A DNA stretch of 64,000 nucleotides. Origin: Pyropia yezoensis (lineage: Eukaryota; Rhodophyta; Bangiophyceae; Bangiales; Bangiaceae). Numbering within the stretch: position 1 is the first letter of the stretch; the number at the start of each line of letters is the position of its first letter. The notes under the pieces are model-generated. The model was not told the DNA's origin, made no database searches, and was given only the letters and a program-made list of their open reading frames with translations. This document shows positions 34,083-47,000 of the stretch, one piece after another. The translations under genes were made by a program, and so were the position numbers. The stretch lies in assembly GCA_009829735.1 (NCBI GenBank), contig CM020620.1, positions 3,165,447-3,229,446 on the forward strand, in the 5' to 3' direction.

Positions 34083-35671
34083 TCGTTTCCCGCCGACTTG
34101 GCGTCCGAATCTGAGGACGAAGGGGAAGACGACGAGTCCGAGGACGACGTGTCCGCCCCCTCCGCCGAGGGTGTGGCGACCGCCACTACCGGTCGAGGCC
34201 CACCCTCGCGGCGTGAACGTACTTCGTTCGTAGCCGACTTCCTACTCGCATTCCTAAAAAGTTGTTGAATGCTTTTACTCAACTTGGGGCAATCCTATGC
34301 CCAGTGTCCATCGGAGTTGCAGTTCCAACACCGATTATCAGTTCCCGGACGGGTCTTCCCAGCTGGGAAAGACGAAGAGGTACCCTGGGAAGTTCCCACG
34401 GTAGCTACCACCCTCTCCTCGCGGATTCGACGTGCCGCTCTCAACTCTCTGGCCTGGCGCGCCTCCTCCCGTTCCTTGGCCAACTCGGCTTGACGCTCCT
34501 GGCGATGTTCCTCCCGCAACTTGCGGTAGGCCTCGCCTCTGCGGTAGGCGAGCCTAGCCAACTTGGCCAGGGTCGCCCGGGCAGTGTTATGCTCCCGGGT
34601 CCCCATCCGGACTGACCAATGGAGTCCCTCCACAAATTGACTTTTCACCACAGCTTGTGGATGAAGAAACCCACGAAGATTGTTGAGCTTACGGACTTTC
34701 TCCGCAAAGGACAACTCGTCCTCCGCCTCTTCCTGATGGGCTTGCGTAAACTCCTCGACTTGAGAAGCCAACGCCGCTTCATCAACCATGGCCCTCAACA
34801 ACCAGTTGACGAGCTCCAAATAGGACGTCACCTCCCCAGCGCCTCCACTTGAGGAGCTGGGCATAACGGACATAAGTTCTGTCCGCAGGCCTCCCTTCGT
34901 AAACTCCTGTAGCATGAAAAATGCCACGCGTTCACTTATGGGATTGTCGTCACAGGCTTTTATGAAGCGACGTAGAAACTGAAAGAAACGGAGGGGGGGA
35001 GTTCCATCCCACTCCGCTTTGTGCCCTAAAGAGTGACGTGCATTCTTCTTCGCAAGGCCCATAGCTCACGCCTGAATAGGACCGTACGCCACCGACTTGT
35101 TGTCGAGGGCGTAGGTCTCACAGTCAAAGAATCTCTGGTAGACCGGGTTGGCTACCTGGATCTTGGGCGGCACCTCACGTTGAGGGAACAGCCGCTGTGG
35201 CACTGGGGTAAGGTGCCCATCAGTGCCTGTAGTCTGGCGCGGCGAGCTTGGTATAGCCGCCGGCGTTTCGGTGGGAAACTCCCACGTGAAGGGCGTACGC
35301 CCCGCTGAGAATGGTGTGGCTCCCTCGTTGGGAGTCACAGGTGTCGCCTCCTGTTCGGGGCGACCCGCGATACGCGTGAGGAGAGATTTCCCCTGCGCCT
35401 GCGGGCTCGAATGCCCCGATCCGGTCTGGACATTAAGGCCATCTGGCAAACTCGCCACAATCTGATTCAGAATAGTATTCGTCATCGTGACCACCAGGTC
35501 CGGCAAAGTCTGCCGCAACACATTGTTCGCCTCCCGACGGACAGTTTCCGCGAGGAGTGGATTGTCGACTCCAGTTGAGTCTCGGTCCGCCTCCGGGAGT
35601 CTACCTGAGGGGTAACCACATTCCTCAGGGGTCTCAACCAGGGGCATGGGCGCGAGACCATCGCCGACCAA
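34079..35671 (-). pseudogene. gag: gag region of D (main part)
   Basis: On the minus strand: linker with FTWEFPTETPA, capsid-like region with FLRRFIKACDDNPISERVAFF and YLELVNWLLRAMVDE, a long KxR-rich helix (EERQAELAKEREEARQ), and the knuckle start CWNCNSDGHW near 34290-34330. The C-terminus is Ser/Asp-rich (SSSDSSSSPSSSDSD). Capsid and helix match A gag. The N-terminus is across element B at 56035-56383. Broken. Confidence 0.8.
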
Positions 35672-35681
35672 CGGAGGTCCG

Positions 35682-36045
35682 TGTAGCGATATGATCGGCC
35701 GTATTGCGACCCTAATATTAGGGGGGCTACTTCTAATCCTTGACTTTCAATTTGTGAGTCCGTACTGGTCACGGTATCTATAAGTTACTTATGACCAGAG
35801 GGACTTGCATCTTGGGGTGGAGGGTAGTTAGTAGCGTCTCCGAGGGTTTATAACGAGGGGGCCGGCGGCGAATCCACCGCCGGCCAAGGTAGAACAACAA
35901 ACCCCTCCCATTTGGGCTCCCATCTTGGTCCCGTGGCTTGCGCTCCACGGACAGCAACCTTGGCCTCCCGGTGACGTTGGTGCCGATCCCCCGTGGTGAG
36001 TGTTCCCTGAGAGTGGACGTGCAGCGGATACCCTATTGTGCTACA
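35682..36045 (+). repeat. 5' LTR of B
   Basis: 364 bp, TGTAGCGATATGATC to TATTGTGCTACA. It includes a TATA-like GGGTTTATAACGAGG (about 35843-35857) followed by a hairpin with 9-bp arms GGCCGGCGG / CCGCCGGCC (35860-35885). Both are kept in all four B-type LTRs of the window. Confidence 0.93.
35843..35885 (+). promoter_or_regulatory. TATA-like box and GC hairpin in the B LTR
   Basis: TTTATAA followed within 10 bp by an inverted repeat of nine G/C bases with an 8-base loop. It is present at the same place in the LTRs at 55671, 19498 and 59083. Likely the LTR core promoter with a structured RNA start; inferred from sequence only. Confidence 0.5.
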
Positions 36046-36064
36046 TGGGTGGAGCAGCACGGGA
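36046..36064 (+). promoter_or_regulatory. Primer-binding site of B
   Basis: TGGGTGGAGCAGCACGGGA immediately after the 5' LTR; the same site as in A, C and D with slight divergence. Confidence 0.7.
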
Positions 36065-36263
36065 CAGGTCTCCGTTACCCTTGTGGTGACGCCGTCTTCG
36101 GCCCTGGTACACGGATAGGGATCCAGTCCTTTTCTTGTACTTGTGGTGCTGCGATCTGTTGAATGTTTAGAGTGGTTGCGTTTGACTGCGATCTACGGTT
36201 ACTCTCCTTCAACTCCCCCCTCGCTCTCTTATTCGTGGTGACTGTTACGTCGGTTGACTGCTT

Positions 36264-38448
36264 GTGACTATGTCTACCCAAGAGACAGGGAACGTCCAAG
36301 GTGACAGATCGGCGTCGACGCCGACCCCGGAGCTGATCCCGGGAACCGGGATCGGTAACCCGATCGACAACATTGAGACGCCGATGCTCTCCGGTGCCGG
36401 ATCGACGTTTGGTACGGCACGGACGGCCGGGGGCGGCGGACCGCCGCAACTGTCCTCTGCCGACCTCACGCCGCCGCCACCATCACCAGGGGATTCCCTG
36501 ATGGCATCATTGGCTCGCATCGAAGCTTTGTTCACCGGGCTCGACGCCCGTCAAGAGCGTACGGAGGACGCAATGGCGGTGCTGCTGTCAGCACGCCATA
36601 CGACGGTACCCCGTCGGGTCCCCCCCACACTGGTACGGTTCGAACCGGCCTGACTACCTTCGGAGGCCACCAGGGTCAACCCCGGTGTTGCTACTCCTGG
36701 ACAACCCCCGGACACGGCGGGTTATGGATCCGACTCGTCGGGTGTGTTGGAACGTAGCCATACGGAGCGCTACGCTCGGAGCACCCAGAGCGGGCTCCTC
36801 GGACATGGTCCGGCGGACACTTACGCCGGAACAGAGTCGGCGATGGGGGGAAACAGTACCGTCTCGCAGTACGCAATCGACGAAGGGAGCCAAGCAACTC
36901 GGGTACCCGAGGCGCCGACGCCGGAAGTCCCAGCGTCACTGATGCAAGCGATGACAGCGCAGGTTACGGCGAGCTTACTGAAGCGGTTGGAGTCCGATGA
37001 GTTCACTCATCAATTGGCCAAGCGACTGGATATCCAGGACGCAGACACGGAGATTGTCAACGAAGTCTTCAGGTCGGTACTGACTCCCGAACGTTGTCAT
37101 TTGGAGGACCGATCCACTGCCGTATCGGAATCGATGCGTACGACCTCGCACCGAGCGATTCGCTCTATGCAGACCCTTATGAAGGGAGTCCCTATGTTCG
37201 GGGGCCCCAACGGACGCCCGTTGGCAGTCATCGGCTTCTTGACTAGGTTGAAGGCAGCCGCAGACAAGGCACTCGTCAACGAGGGGCTGGCGCTGGAGAT
37301 GCTCCCGTTCTTCGTTGACGAGCGGGTTCGAGGCATCCTCCGCCAGGCATCCCCGATTCCGGGAATGAGGGTCGCAGCCACCCCCATGGATTACCGTGGT
37401 ATATTGAAGGAGTTGCTTAGAAGCTACCTCAGTGAGGACAAGTGCAAAGACCACTATCGGGCCCTTCGCACCGCCACCGCCCAGTCCTGGGAGGATGAGG
37501 AGATGCTTGGACGCCGGATCCAAGAGCTCGACTACGAGCTGGGGAAGCTCCTCGGTGAAGGGGAACTAAGGGCCATCCTGTTCGCAGGAGTACCCAACTA
37601 CGCGCGGATATCCGCACGGGGAGCCAATACGGCCCGGACGAACTTCAGGCGACTGATGCACATGTGCAAGTCCCTAGAGGACGCCTACCGGGTGCTACAC
37701 CCGGAATGTGCCTTGGCCCCGAAGCCCAAGGGTGAGGGATGCAATCCCAGTCTTACCCCGGTACCAAGGAAAGAGAAAGGTGGAGCGCAAGGTCGCACCA
37801 GTACTGGTGGCGACCAAACATACCCCTTCGGGCGAGGAGGAACCTCTAGTCGCCCAACAGGGCCACCTGTTGCTACCGGCGACGCCGGTGATTGATGAGC
37901 ATGGTACGGTAGCGTACATCGCCCCGGCTGGGACTCAGTTCCAGGTCAACGAGGGAGCGGGTTGGCACGTCCCGTATGTGCGGACTACGGGGTATGCCCC
38001 GGTTACGGGTAACCCCCACCAGCCCCTGCCGACATGGGCAGTACGTACGGAGGCACCTCCGCACATCGCTGGTAGAGCCAACCGGTTGGGGGAGTCCATG
38101 TTCCGGCTGGCCCCGGGACCCAAGGCCTACCAAGGGGCGGGCACTCGGGCGCCCGAGGCAGGCAACCGGACCTATGGAGCCAACCCGACGCGGACGCCCG
38201 GGACGGCCGGCACGTCCGGATGTTTGTTGTGCGGAGACCCCCAACACTGGGTGTCCTCATGCCCGCTCATCCCGGAGGAGTCTAGACGGGCAGCGGCGCA
38301 ACGCAAGGCCTCCGTCGGGGGGTTTCCCACCGAAAGCCCGGCACCGGGTAGGCAGCAAGCTCCAGGAGGAGTACTGGCAGTCGAGGAGGCACCCCCTCTC
38401 TCGGATGTCCCGGAGGACAGTACCCGGCCGAGCACGGCAAACGAGTAA
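36264..38448 (+). pseudogene. gag: gag region of B
   Basis: Begins MSTQETGNVQGDRSASTPTP, followed by a Pro/Gly-rich linker, then a capsid-like helical part with ASLLKRLESDEFTHQLAKRL, MQTLMKGVPMFGGPNGRPLA, LLRSYLSEDKCKDHYRAL and GRRIQELDYELGKLL. The knuckle is CLLCGDPQHWVSSC at about 38220-38262. The capsid differs a lot from A and D gag, so B is a separate lineage. A few breaks. Confidence 0.8.
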
Positions 38449-38531
38449 GAGAAAGGACGACACGGGGTCGCTGGGGTAACCCTAGCAAGCCACCCCGGAC
38501 TGCCGCGGGGAAAGCCCCACGGAGAGCGCGG

Positions 38532-41346
38532 TTGAGCCGACGCCGCATCAACCCCCGGGTACACCTTCCGGCCCCGACGACACGGCGTCAGGGGATTCAT
38601 GACCAACCTCCAAGGTTGGGAGGAAAGGACGGGAAGCCCCGTCACATGGAACCAGACAAGGGCCCTGTTCAGGATGCCCGAGGTACACCGGATATTGGTG
38701 TAGGCCACGTGCTGTTCACCTTGGAGAGCTTCAAGGTATCAGCCACACTGGGGGTTGACCCCCAGTCGACCCGATCGTACTACCCCGTACTGGATACAGG
38801 GGCTAGACCTAACTTGATCCGGAAGGATACTCTCCCGGACAAGTGGCTCCCGCGAGTCAGATTTGCTCGGGGACCCACGATCAAGGATGCGAATGGTCGT
38901 CTCATTCGTACGACCGCAGCGATGTCGCTGCAGGTCACCATCGGGGAGCTTACTACGGAAGTTGACTTCCTGGTATGCGACACGCTATCTGTGCCCTGCA
39001 TACTGGGGTGCATGCACCTTCATCAACGTTCACGTTGATGCAATCCGGCCGGGCCGGAGGACCGTCGAGCTGCAAGAGGCCGACGGGACGAAGTGAGGAC
39101 AGACAGCTATCGTCAGGGACCTGACGCTACAAGGGAGCCACGTCAACGTGGCTGAGGTATACGCAAACGTAGAGCCGAAGACACTCCGGCTGGCCAAGCG
39201 GACTCGCTTTGAGCCGTTATCGGAGACCGTCCTCCCGGTTAACTGTGACCTCGCAGGCATCTGCAGAGTCCAGTCCAACCTACGGACCTACAAGCGCCAT
39301 GGATTGACCATGGCCAATGGTATCGTAGACCTCCCAGCGGGGGGGTCATCACTGCTGGTGATGGCGAACTATCGCCGTAAGGCAGTCACCCTCCCGAAGG
39401 GAACTATCCTCGGGATTGCCGAGCTCTACAAAGGAGAGATCCTTAGCCCTGACAAGGAAGGTCAAGTGGAACCACTTGAGGTACTGGCGGTCGCCGAGAC
39501 CACCGAGCGGCAGCAACCCCATGACGGGAAGCCTAGCCCATCGACAGCTCCGGCGGACATGCCGCCAAAAGACAAAGAAGCCTTGAGGGCACTGGCCGAG
39601 GCTGACCTCGACCACCTTTCCTCTTCGGTAGCTGAAGGAGTACGACGGATGCTGAGAAAGCATGATGTCATGTGGACCGGCGGGGCGCTGGGTACCATTG
39701 GGGCAACCCAACACCGTATAGACCTGGTACCAGGTGCTCGACCAGCGCGGTCGCAACCGCATCGCGCGGGATCTATGCAACGAGAGATCGTTGATGGGAA
39801 AGTGAAGAGGATGAGTGAAGCTAAGGAGATCCGACCTTCGATGTCGGAGTGGGGTGCCCCAGTCGTGATCGTACCGAAGAAGGATCAAACCCCTCGGTTT
39901 TGCATCGATTATCGACGCCTCAACTTGGTTACCAAGAAGGACTCATACCCTTTACCAAGGATGGACGAGTGCATCGATTCCCTGGGGGAAGCCACAGTGT
40001 TTACCACTATCGGCTGCAATGCCAGGTACTGGCAGATTGCCGTTGCGGGGGAGGATATCCCCAGGACGGCGTTCGTCTGTCACAGTGGCGTGTATGAGTT
40101 CCTAAGGATGCCCTTCGGATTGTCCAACGCCCCCGCCACATTCCAACGGGCCATCGGCATTATACTGTCGGGAGTCAAGTGGCGGAACTGCCTGGTGTAC
40201 TTGGACGACGTCATCGTCTTCTCGCGTAACATGGATGACCATGTGCAACATGTCGACGAGGTACTCACCCACTTGCGGAACGCCGGGGTAACCCTGCCCC
40301 TCAAGAAGTGCGCCTTCTTCCAGCAGACAGTCGAGTATCTGGGTCACCAGATCACACCAGGTAAACTGGGAGGACTCGAAGCTAATACCCGGGCACTCCG
40401 GGATGCGCGATACCCGACCACCCAGACACAGCTGAAAAGCTTCCTGGGGATGTGCAACGTATGCCGACGGTTCGTCAAGGACTTCGCTCGTATAGCCAAA
40501 CCGTTAACGGCTCTGACGAGCAGTGCCTCGCCAAAGGTACTCCAACCTCCCTCGCCCAGCGAGGGAGAGGCCTTCGAGCTGCTCAAGCAAGCTCTTCTAG
40601 CCCCACCCGTGCTTGCGTTGCCGCATAGACGCGGGACCTTCGTCATCGACGTCGATGCCTGCGACACCCAAGTGGGATGCACCCTGCCACAGGGAGAGAC
40701 CATCATCGGTACCGATAATGCTATCCCGGACCTACATCCGGTAGGGTACATCAGCCGGACACTCAACCCGGCTGAGCGTAACTATAGTGCCACCGAGAGC
40801 GAGTGCCTCGGAGTCATATGGGCAGTGCAACTTCTCCGGCCATACCTGGAAGGTTCCAGGTTCATCGTAAGGCCCGACCACGAACCTTTACGATGGCTTC
40901 TCAACCTTGGTGACAAGGATTCCGACAGCCACGGTCGGCTAGCCCGGTGGAGGCTGAAGATGGCCGAGCACGACAACCCGGACCATATATCAGGCCGGCT
41001 CTACCCATCATTTGGGAGACGCGCTGTCGCGACTCGATATACCGAGCGGGGATACCCGACAGGTGGACGAAGACATCCCGGTTGTACCGGTGTGCATGGT
41101 GGGTAATGCTACCCAAGGTATGGTTGACCATATCATGGCACACCTTGCGTGCCCATTGACCCTCGCGGACTTCCGCGAGGCACAGGCCAATGACGATGAC
41201 AGTAAACGCCATCGTGCTAACCTCCTGGCCGGCACGGCCGGCATCGTCTCCGAGAACAAGGACGGACTCATATACCGGCGGGCACCCGCCGATGGACGGC
41301 ATCAGGTCGTGGTTCCCGTGTCCTTACGGCAAGCCGTCATGGAATG
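38532..41346 (+). pseudogene. pol: pol region of B, part 1 (PR, RT, RNase H)
   Basis: Protease VLDTGARPNLIRKDTLPDKW (about 38785-38850), reverse transcriptase FCIDYRRLNLVTKKDSYPLP / MPFGLSNAPATFQRAI / YLDD (about 39890-40330; YLDD near 40198-40210), and RNase H with DVDACDTQVGC and TESECLGVIWAVQLL (about 40630-41010). Element C interrupts the integrase that follows; the rest is at 51069-52260. A few breaks. Confidence 0.88.
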
Positions 41347-41409
41347 AGAACACGAGAACCCCACAGCCGGACACCCAGGGGGCCCGCGCATGTTCGCAGC
41401 AATGCGAAG

Positions 41410-41981
41410 TGTAGCATCCCTGGCCCCGACTTGGCGCCGACCCGGGCCTGCGACCAGAGGGCACCAGGTGCCAGTACACGCCCGCCGCGTGGTGATGGTT
41501 GGCGGCCGTGGCCCGTGCCCGGCACTGGGATGCGGTGGACTACGCTATCCACACGCGAGAGAGGGATTTCTGATGTGTTTTTGCATACTTGTGAGGGACT
41601 TGAGTTGAGAGAAATTGAGTGTGAGATTAGCGAGTGGGAATAGAATTAGTAGTGATAGTGGCCCCCGACCTGACGAGGTTAGACTCGGGTCGGGGCCACT
41701 CGGGGGTATGGGGGGGCTACCTGGCCAACGTGCCGAGGCTCCCCCAGATGCACGTTAAGAGGGACAGCGAGGCGCTCTTGGCCTGCGCCCTCAGGGAAAA
41801 AGACAACTGCGCGTTTGCTTTCCTCTTCCCCGTGTGCACTACCGTGCGTATCTGTTTGCCCTGCGAGCAGGCACGTGAGGCAACAGGCATACCATTCTCG
41901 TAGTTCCCCTTTCTGTGTTACCTGTCCCTTTCCCCCGAGGGATATTGACACGTGTCTGAGAGGATCGAGTTTTATACCACA
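41410..41981 (+). repeat. 5' LTR of C
   Basis: TGTAGCATCCCTGG to TTTTATACCACA, 572 bp. Confidence 0.95.
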
Positions 41982-41985
41982 TATT

Positions 41986-42003
41986 TGGTGGAGCAGCAGG
42001 GGA
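41986..42003 (+). promoter_or_regulatory. Primer-binding site of C
   Basis: TGGTGGAGCAGCAGGGGA, four bases after the LTR. Confidence 0.85.
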
Positions 42004-42192
42004 TAGTGGAGTGTTTGGGAAGAGACAATTGGGAGCAGCGGTTGGGTTGTTCCTGTTCTGTCTTTTTCTGTGGCTTGGGAATTATTTGCAACCGTTCACG
42101 GGAATCCCATTCCTGGCTCTCGAACCCCTCTCTTGTGGTCTTGCGATCTTTGGACACGCAGGCAACTGGGTTGTGGCTGTCAAGAGACCAAC

Positions 42193-43954
42193 ATGGCTAC
42201 CCTCCCTGGCACGACGGTGCCCGAAGGGGTAGACCCCGCGTCCCTTGACGCAACCCTGGTCACCGCGGGGGACGGTGCGCAACCCGGCGTTCTCCCTACG
42301 GGTAAAGCAGACCTGGGCGTGACATCCGGTAGCGGACTGGAGTCTACAGGCGGCCAAGTACCTCCTGCTCCCGTTCCTCCGGCTGTTCCTCCTGTGGGAG
42401 CCACCCCGGGGTCAACGGCGTTTGAGTCCGCTCGCAGCAGACGTCTCCCTCCTGTCGGTTCTACTCCTCAACCTCCAGGGATAGCCCCTGGTGTGTTTAC
42501 TCCTGGACCCACACATGGCAGCTGGGTGTATACACCTCTTCCTGTGGGCACTAGCAGTGCCAGAGGCACCGCTATGACTGGTTCTACGGGTCTTCCTGAG
42601 ACTTCGACTCCTGGGACCGGCCAAGCTTTTCCTTCCCTTGCATCCTATGGGGCGGGGAGCTCCAAGACCGGTAACCGGAACAGCCGTAGGCGTCGGCGTC
42701 GTCGCCGTCGCTCTAGCACCAGCGAGACGAGTTCCTCCAGCTCTGAGGAGGGATATGACTGGGATGCATCTCCCGGTCCTACCAGGCGCAGGCTGGTCGA
42801 GTTCGACTTCCCTGCCCACCAAGTGGGAGATGCCACCCTGAACAAGGTCACGTATTGGGGTAACTACCGGCTGGAGAACCAAGACCAAGGTTACACCCGG
42901 AAGATGGCCAAGAAGATGGCATCCCTGAACCGGCGAATGCAGCCGAGCTTTGGGGGACATCCTAAGTTTTCCGGGAAGAAACCGGCGCTTATCCTTGCCT
43001 TCCTGCGCCGGTTTGTCAAGGCATGCAATGACAACGATGTGTCCGAGGGCAAGGCTCTCTATCTCCTGGTGAACTTCATGACCGGAGAGGCGGAACAGCG
43101 GTTTGCACAGGTTCTACCAGACTCTGCCGGACCCATTGTCGGGCGTACCGTTGCGAGTTACCCGGAGGCGGTCAACTGGCTCCTGTCCAACTACGCTGAC
43201 GCGGACTCCCTGCGTAAGGCAGTCGGCAGGTTGAACCGGGCAGCCATGGAGAGACAAGAGACTCCAGAGGCATTCGCTCGTCGTGTCCGGGAGATGAGCG
43301 AGGCTTGTGGCAACGTTTGCCCTGAGGACAGGCTCAAGATGATCTTCTCGGAAGGGCTTCCTGAATATCTTCAAGTGGATGCGGAGAACTACAACCAGAT
43401 ACATCAAGAACATACCTTCCAGCAGTTGATGGCCTACACCCAGGGAAAGTACCCGCAAGCCAAGGCCCTCCAAGCTCCCATGGTATCAACTCCCAACCCT
43501 TTTGTCGCGAGTTCGTCCCGGACCCGACAAGTATAAGGGAGGTGATAGCCCTGAAACGGTACTCGCAGTCGGCGAGGCCTCACCCATGGAGTCAAGGGAC
43601 AAGTGGGGCGGCTTCGTTTCTAAGCAGCAACCTTCCCTGGTCACCCCCAAGCAGGTAAAGAACCAGCGGTTCCGGTCTTGCTGGCTGTGCCAGAAGGAGG
43701 ACCACATGTCCTACCAGCGCCCGACCATCCCCAAGGACCTCCAGGAGAAACTCAAGCGTCAAGGACTGGTGTTTGCAAAGGCGGTCAACTGGTCTGACCG
43801 GCGGGCACCCTCCAAGATGGACAAGGCACAGGTACACGCAATCCGGGTGGCAACCTTGCAGAGCATCACGGAGGCTCTGGCAAGGGAAGCTCCTACGGAC
43901 TTCGACCTGGAGACCGAAACCTCTAAGGACTCCTCGGACCCGGGAAACGAGTAG
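42193..43954 (+). pseudogene. gag: gag region of C
   Basis: Start at MATLPGTTVPEGVD (ACATGG). About 160 residues of Pro/Gly/Thr-rich linker follow, then a basic run of nine Arg followed by SSTSETSSSSSEE (about 42684-42750). The capsid part has GHPKFSGKKPALILAFLRRF, KACNDNDVSEGKALYLLVNF and YPEAVNWLLSNYAD, homologous to A and D gag. The zinc-knuckle block CWLCQKEDHMSYQ is at about 43678-43720. The C-terminus is acidic (DFDLETETSKDSSDPG). About one break. Confidence 0.82.
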
Positions 43955-44082
43955 GGCAGGCGCTCTCCCCAAGTGTCTTCCCGAATCTCCGACGGCAGGG
44001 TACTTCTACCCGTTCTCCCCTTGCGTGCCGGGAGAAAGGACGGCAGCTACATGCTCAACCGGTAGCCGCCTGGACACCCTGT

Positions 44083-47000
44083 TTGTTCAAGGGGACCTTG
44101 CTTGTCCTGCGTAAGGAAAACCTCAAGATCAATGCTCGTATGCGTGTGGGGGATAGCCTCCCTCAAGCTGTTACTCCGGTTGTTGACACGGGAGCCGGAC
44201 CAAGCGTCATCACTGAGAACCTGCTACCTCCAGGCTGGCGTCAACATGCCTGTAGAGCGCCTACCAAGACCCAGATTGTAGACGCTTCGGGTCAAATCCT
44301 ACGACCGCTTGGCCGTCTTCCTGTCGCCATCTATGCCAACAATGAAACAATGCTTTTTCCCTTTCTAGTAGGCAAGACTCTATTAGTCCCCCTCATCCTA
44401 GGCTGGGACTTCCAGAAGCAGCATGTCAAGAGTATCCTGCCCGGAGAAGGAAAGGTGCAGTTCAACCATGGGTTTGTGTCACCGGTGCTGGAGCGTCTGG
44501 GCGCCAAGGTTCGTGTGGTCAAGAACAAGAAGGAACGTATCCCACCCTCTACCTTGACTCTCTTCAAACCGGTGCTCCTACCTCCTCGTTCGGAGACCAA
44601 GGTTCAAGTCACGACCCGGACTGCAGGCCAATGCCTGATCTACGGACGCAAGGAATTTCTGGCGAAACACCGATTACACCTAGCCCACGGACATCACAAG
44701 AAGGTGGAGAGGCACACCCCGTTCTCGGTGCTGATCGTCAACGTGAGCCGGAAGCCAATCACCCTCGCCAAGGGCACCTGAGTTGGTACAGCAGAGCCTT
44801 ACCGGGGGTCCGCCCGTGCTATGAGCAAGGAGGACCTCTTGAACCTGCAACAAGAGTTGGCATCCAACTTGACGGCCTCAGACGTATCTCCGGAACAAGA
44901 GCAGGCTGACAGTGCTACTCCGAAGCCCGAACCAGCACCCCCCGGGATGCCAAAGGTCAACCAAGAAAATGTCCCTCCCGACTTGAAGGAGACACTGGAG
45001 AAGCTTCTCCAGGAATATCGGCACCTGTGGTCCGGAGAGCTGGGCAAGATGGACGCCACCCTACACCGGATTCAACTCAAGCCAGGTGCCAAGCCAGTGC
45101 ACATGCAACCATATCGGGCTGGACCTCATCGCCGGGATGAGATTGAGAAACAGGTTAACAAGATGCTCAAGATGGATGTTATCGAGCCGTCGGATGGCGA
45201 GTGGGCTTTCCCGGTGGTAGTCGTCCCGAAAACCGGCGGTCACTTCCGTTTCTGCGTTGACTACCGGCGCCTGAACGAGATGACGGTCAAGGATGTATAC
45301 CCGATACCCCGGATGGATGATTGCATCGACTTTCTTGGTGATGCCACCCTCTTCTCGACGCTGCATTGTAGTGCCGGTTACTGGCAGATCCCTCTTGCTG
45401 ACGAGGATAAGGACAAGACTACCTTCACGTGCCACTTGGGACTATTCCGGTGCAAGCGTCTTCCTTTTGGTCTCACCAATGCCCCGGCAACCTTTCAGAG
45501 AGCCATTGACATCATCCTGTCGAGGCTAAGGTGGAGAACATGTTTGGTCTACCTGGACGATATTATTGTTTTCTCCAAGACCCCGGCGGGACACCTAGCG
45601 CACCTACGAGAGGTTCTGGCTCTCGCGTCCAAGGCTGGAGCTACCCTGAAGGCCGAGAAGTGCCACCTGTTTGAGACTGAAGTGGAATACCTGGGGCACG
45701 TGCTGAGTCCGGGGGAGCTCCGGGTCAACGAGAAAAACATCAAGGCCCTCCGGCATGCACGGCAACCAAAGACCCAGACGGAACTCAAGAGCTTCCCGGG
45801 TATGTGCAACGTCTATCGCCGGTCCGTACGGGACTATGCCCTGATTGCCCGGCCATTGACCAAGCTCACCAGCAGTAAGCTCCCCGTACAACTCCCGGTG
45901 TTCGACGAGAAGCAGACCGCTGCCTTCGAAGAGCTCAAGAAGCGCCTGACCACGACTCCAGTACTGCCGTTACCCAAGCGAGAGGGCCAGTTTGTCCTGA
46001 AGACTGAAGCCTGTGGCGTCCAGATGGGGTGCTCTCTACTCCAGCAGCAACCTCATGGGCACTTCCTCCCGATAGGCTACTACAGTCGCGTCTTGACTCC
46101 AGCCGAGAAGAATTATTCCACGACGGAGCGCGAGTGCTTGGCAGTCGTCTGGGCTTGCGTCCTGTTACGGCCATATCTTGAAGGACAAGAGTTCCTCATC
46201 CGGACGGACCACGCCAGTCTAAGGTGGCTACTATGCATGGACAGCAGCCAAGAAAGGGTCGCTCGGTGGCGCCTACGCCTTTCGGAGTTCAAGTACAAGG
46301 TGTGCACCAGAGCAGGGAGGGAGCACCACTGCGCCGACACCATGTCCCGGCTGGAGACTCCTGCAGCCGACACCGGTCCTATCCCGGAGGAAATACCTTG
46401 CTTCATCCCCCCGAATGTCGGACGTGGCTGGCATGCTCCCCTGTATGAGACACCTGAAGCTCATCAACCGGTAACCATTCACCGGATGCTGGAGGCACAA
46501 CTGACGGACCCTCAATGCTTGGAGCTTCGCCACCAAATGGACCTGAACCGGAACAGTCGCTTCTCCGAGTCTACAGATGGACTCCAGATACGGGTGTCAC
46601 CCTTCGATGGGGCAACTCAAGTCTACGTACCCCGGAGTCTACGGGCTGACATTCTACGCCTGGAGCACTCGTCTCCCCAGGCCGGACATCCTGGTATCAA
46701 TCGGATGTATGCTTCCATGAGACGACACTATTACTGGGAAACCATGGCCAGTGACGTCCATAAGTACCTGGAGGCTTGTGTTTCTTGTGCGAGGAACCGG
46801 TTGTCCCAGAGGAAGAAGACTTCCAAGCTACGCCTACTCCCTGCGGCGGAACCCTTTGCAAGCTTAAGCACGGACATCCTGGGGCCCCTACCTGAAACAT
46901 CCAGTGGCAACATATACCTGCTCATCATTTGCGACCGGTTCTCCAAGTTCACTCGAGCGATCCCGCTGAGGACCATCACGGCTCTGGATGTCACATCGGC

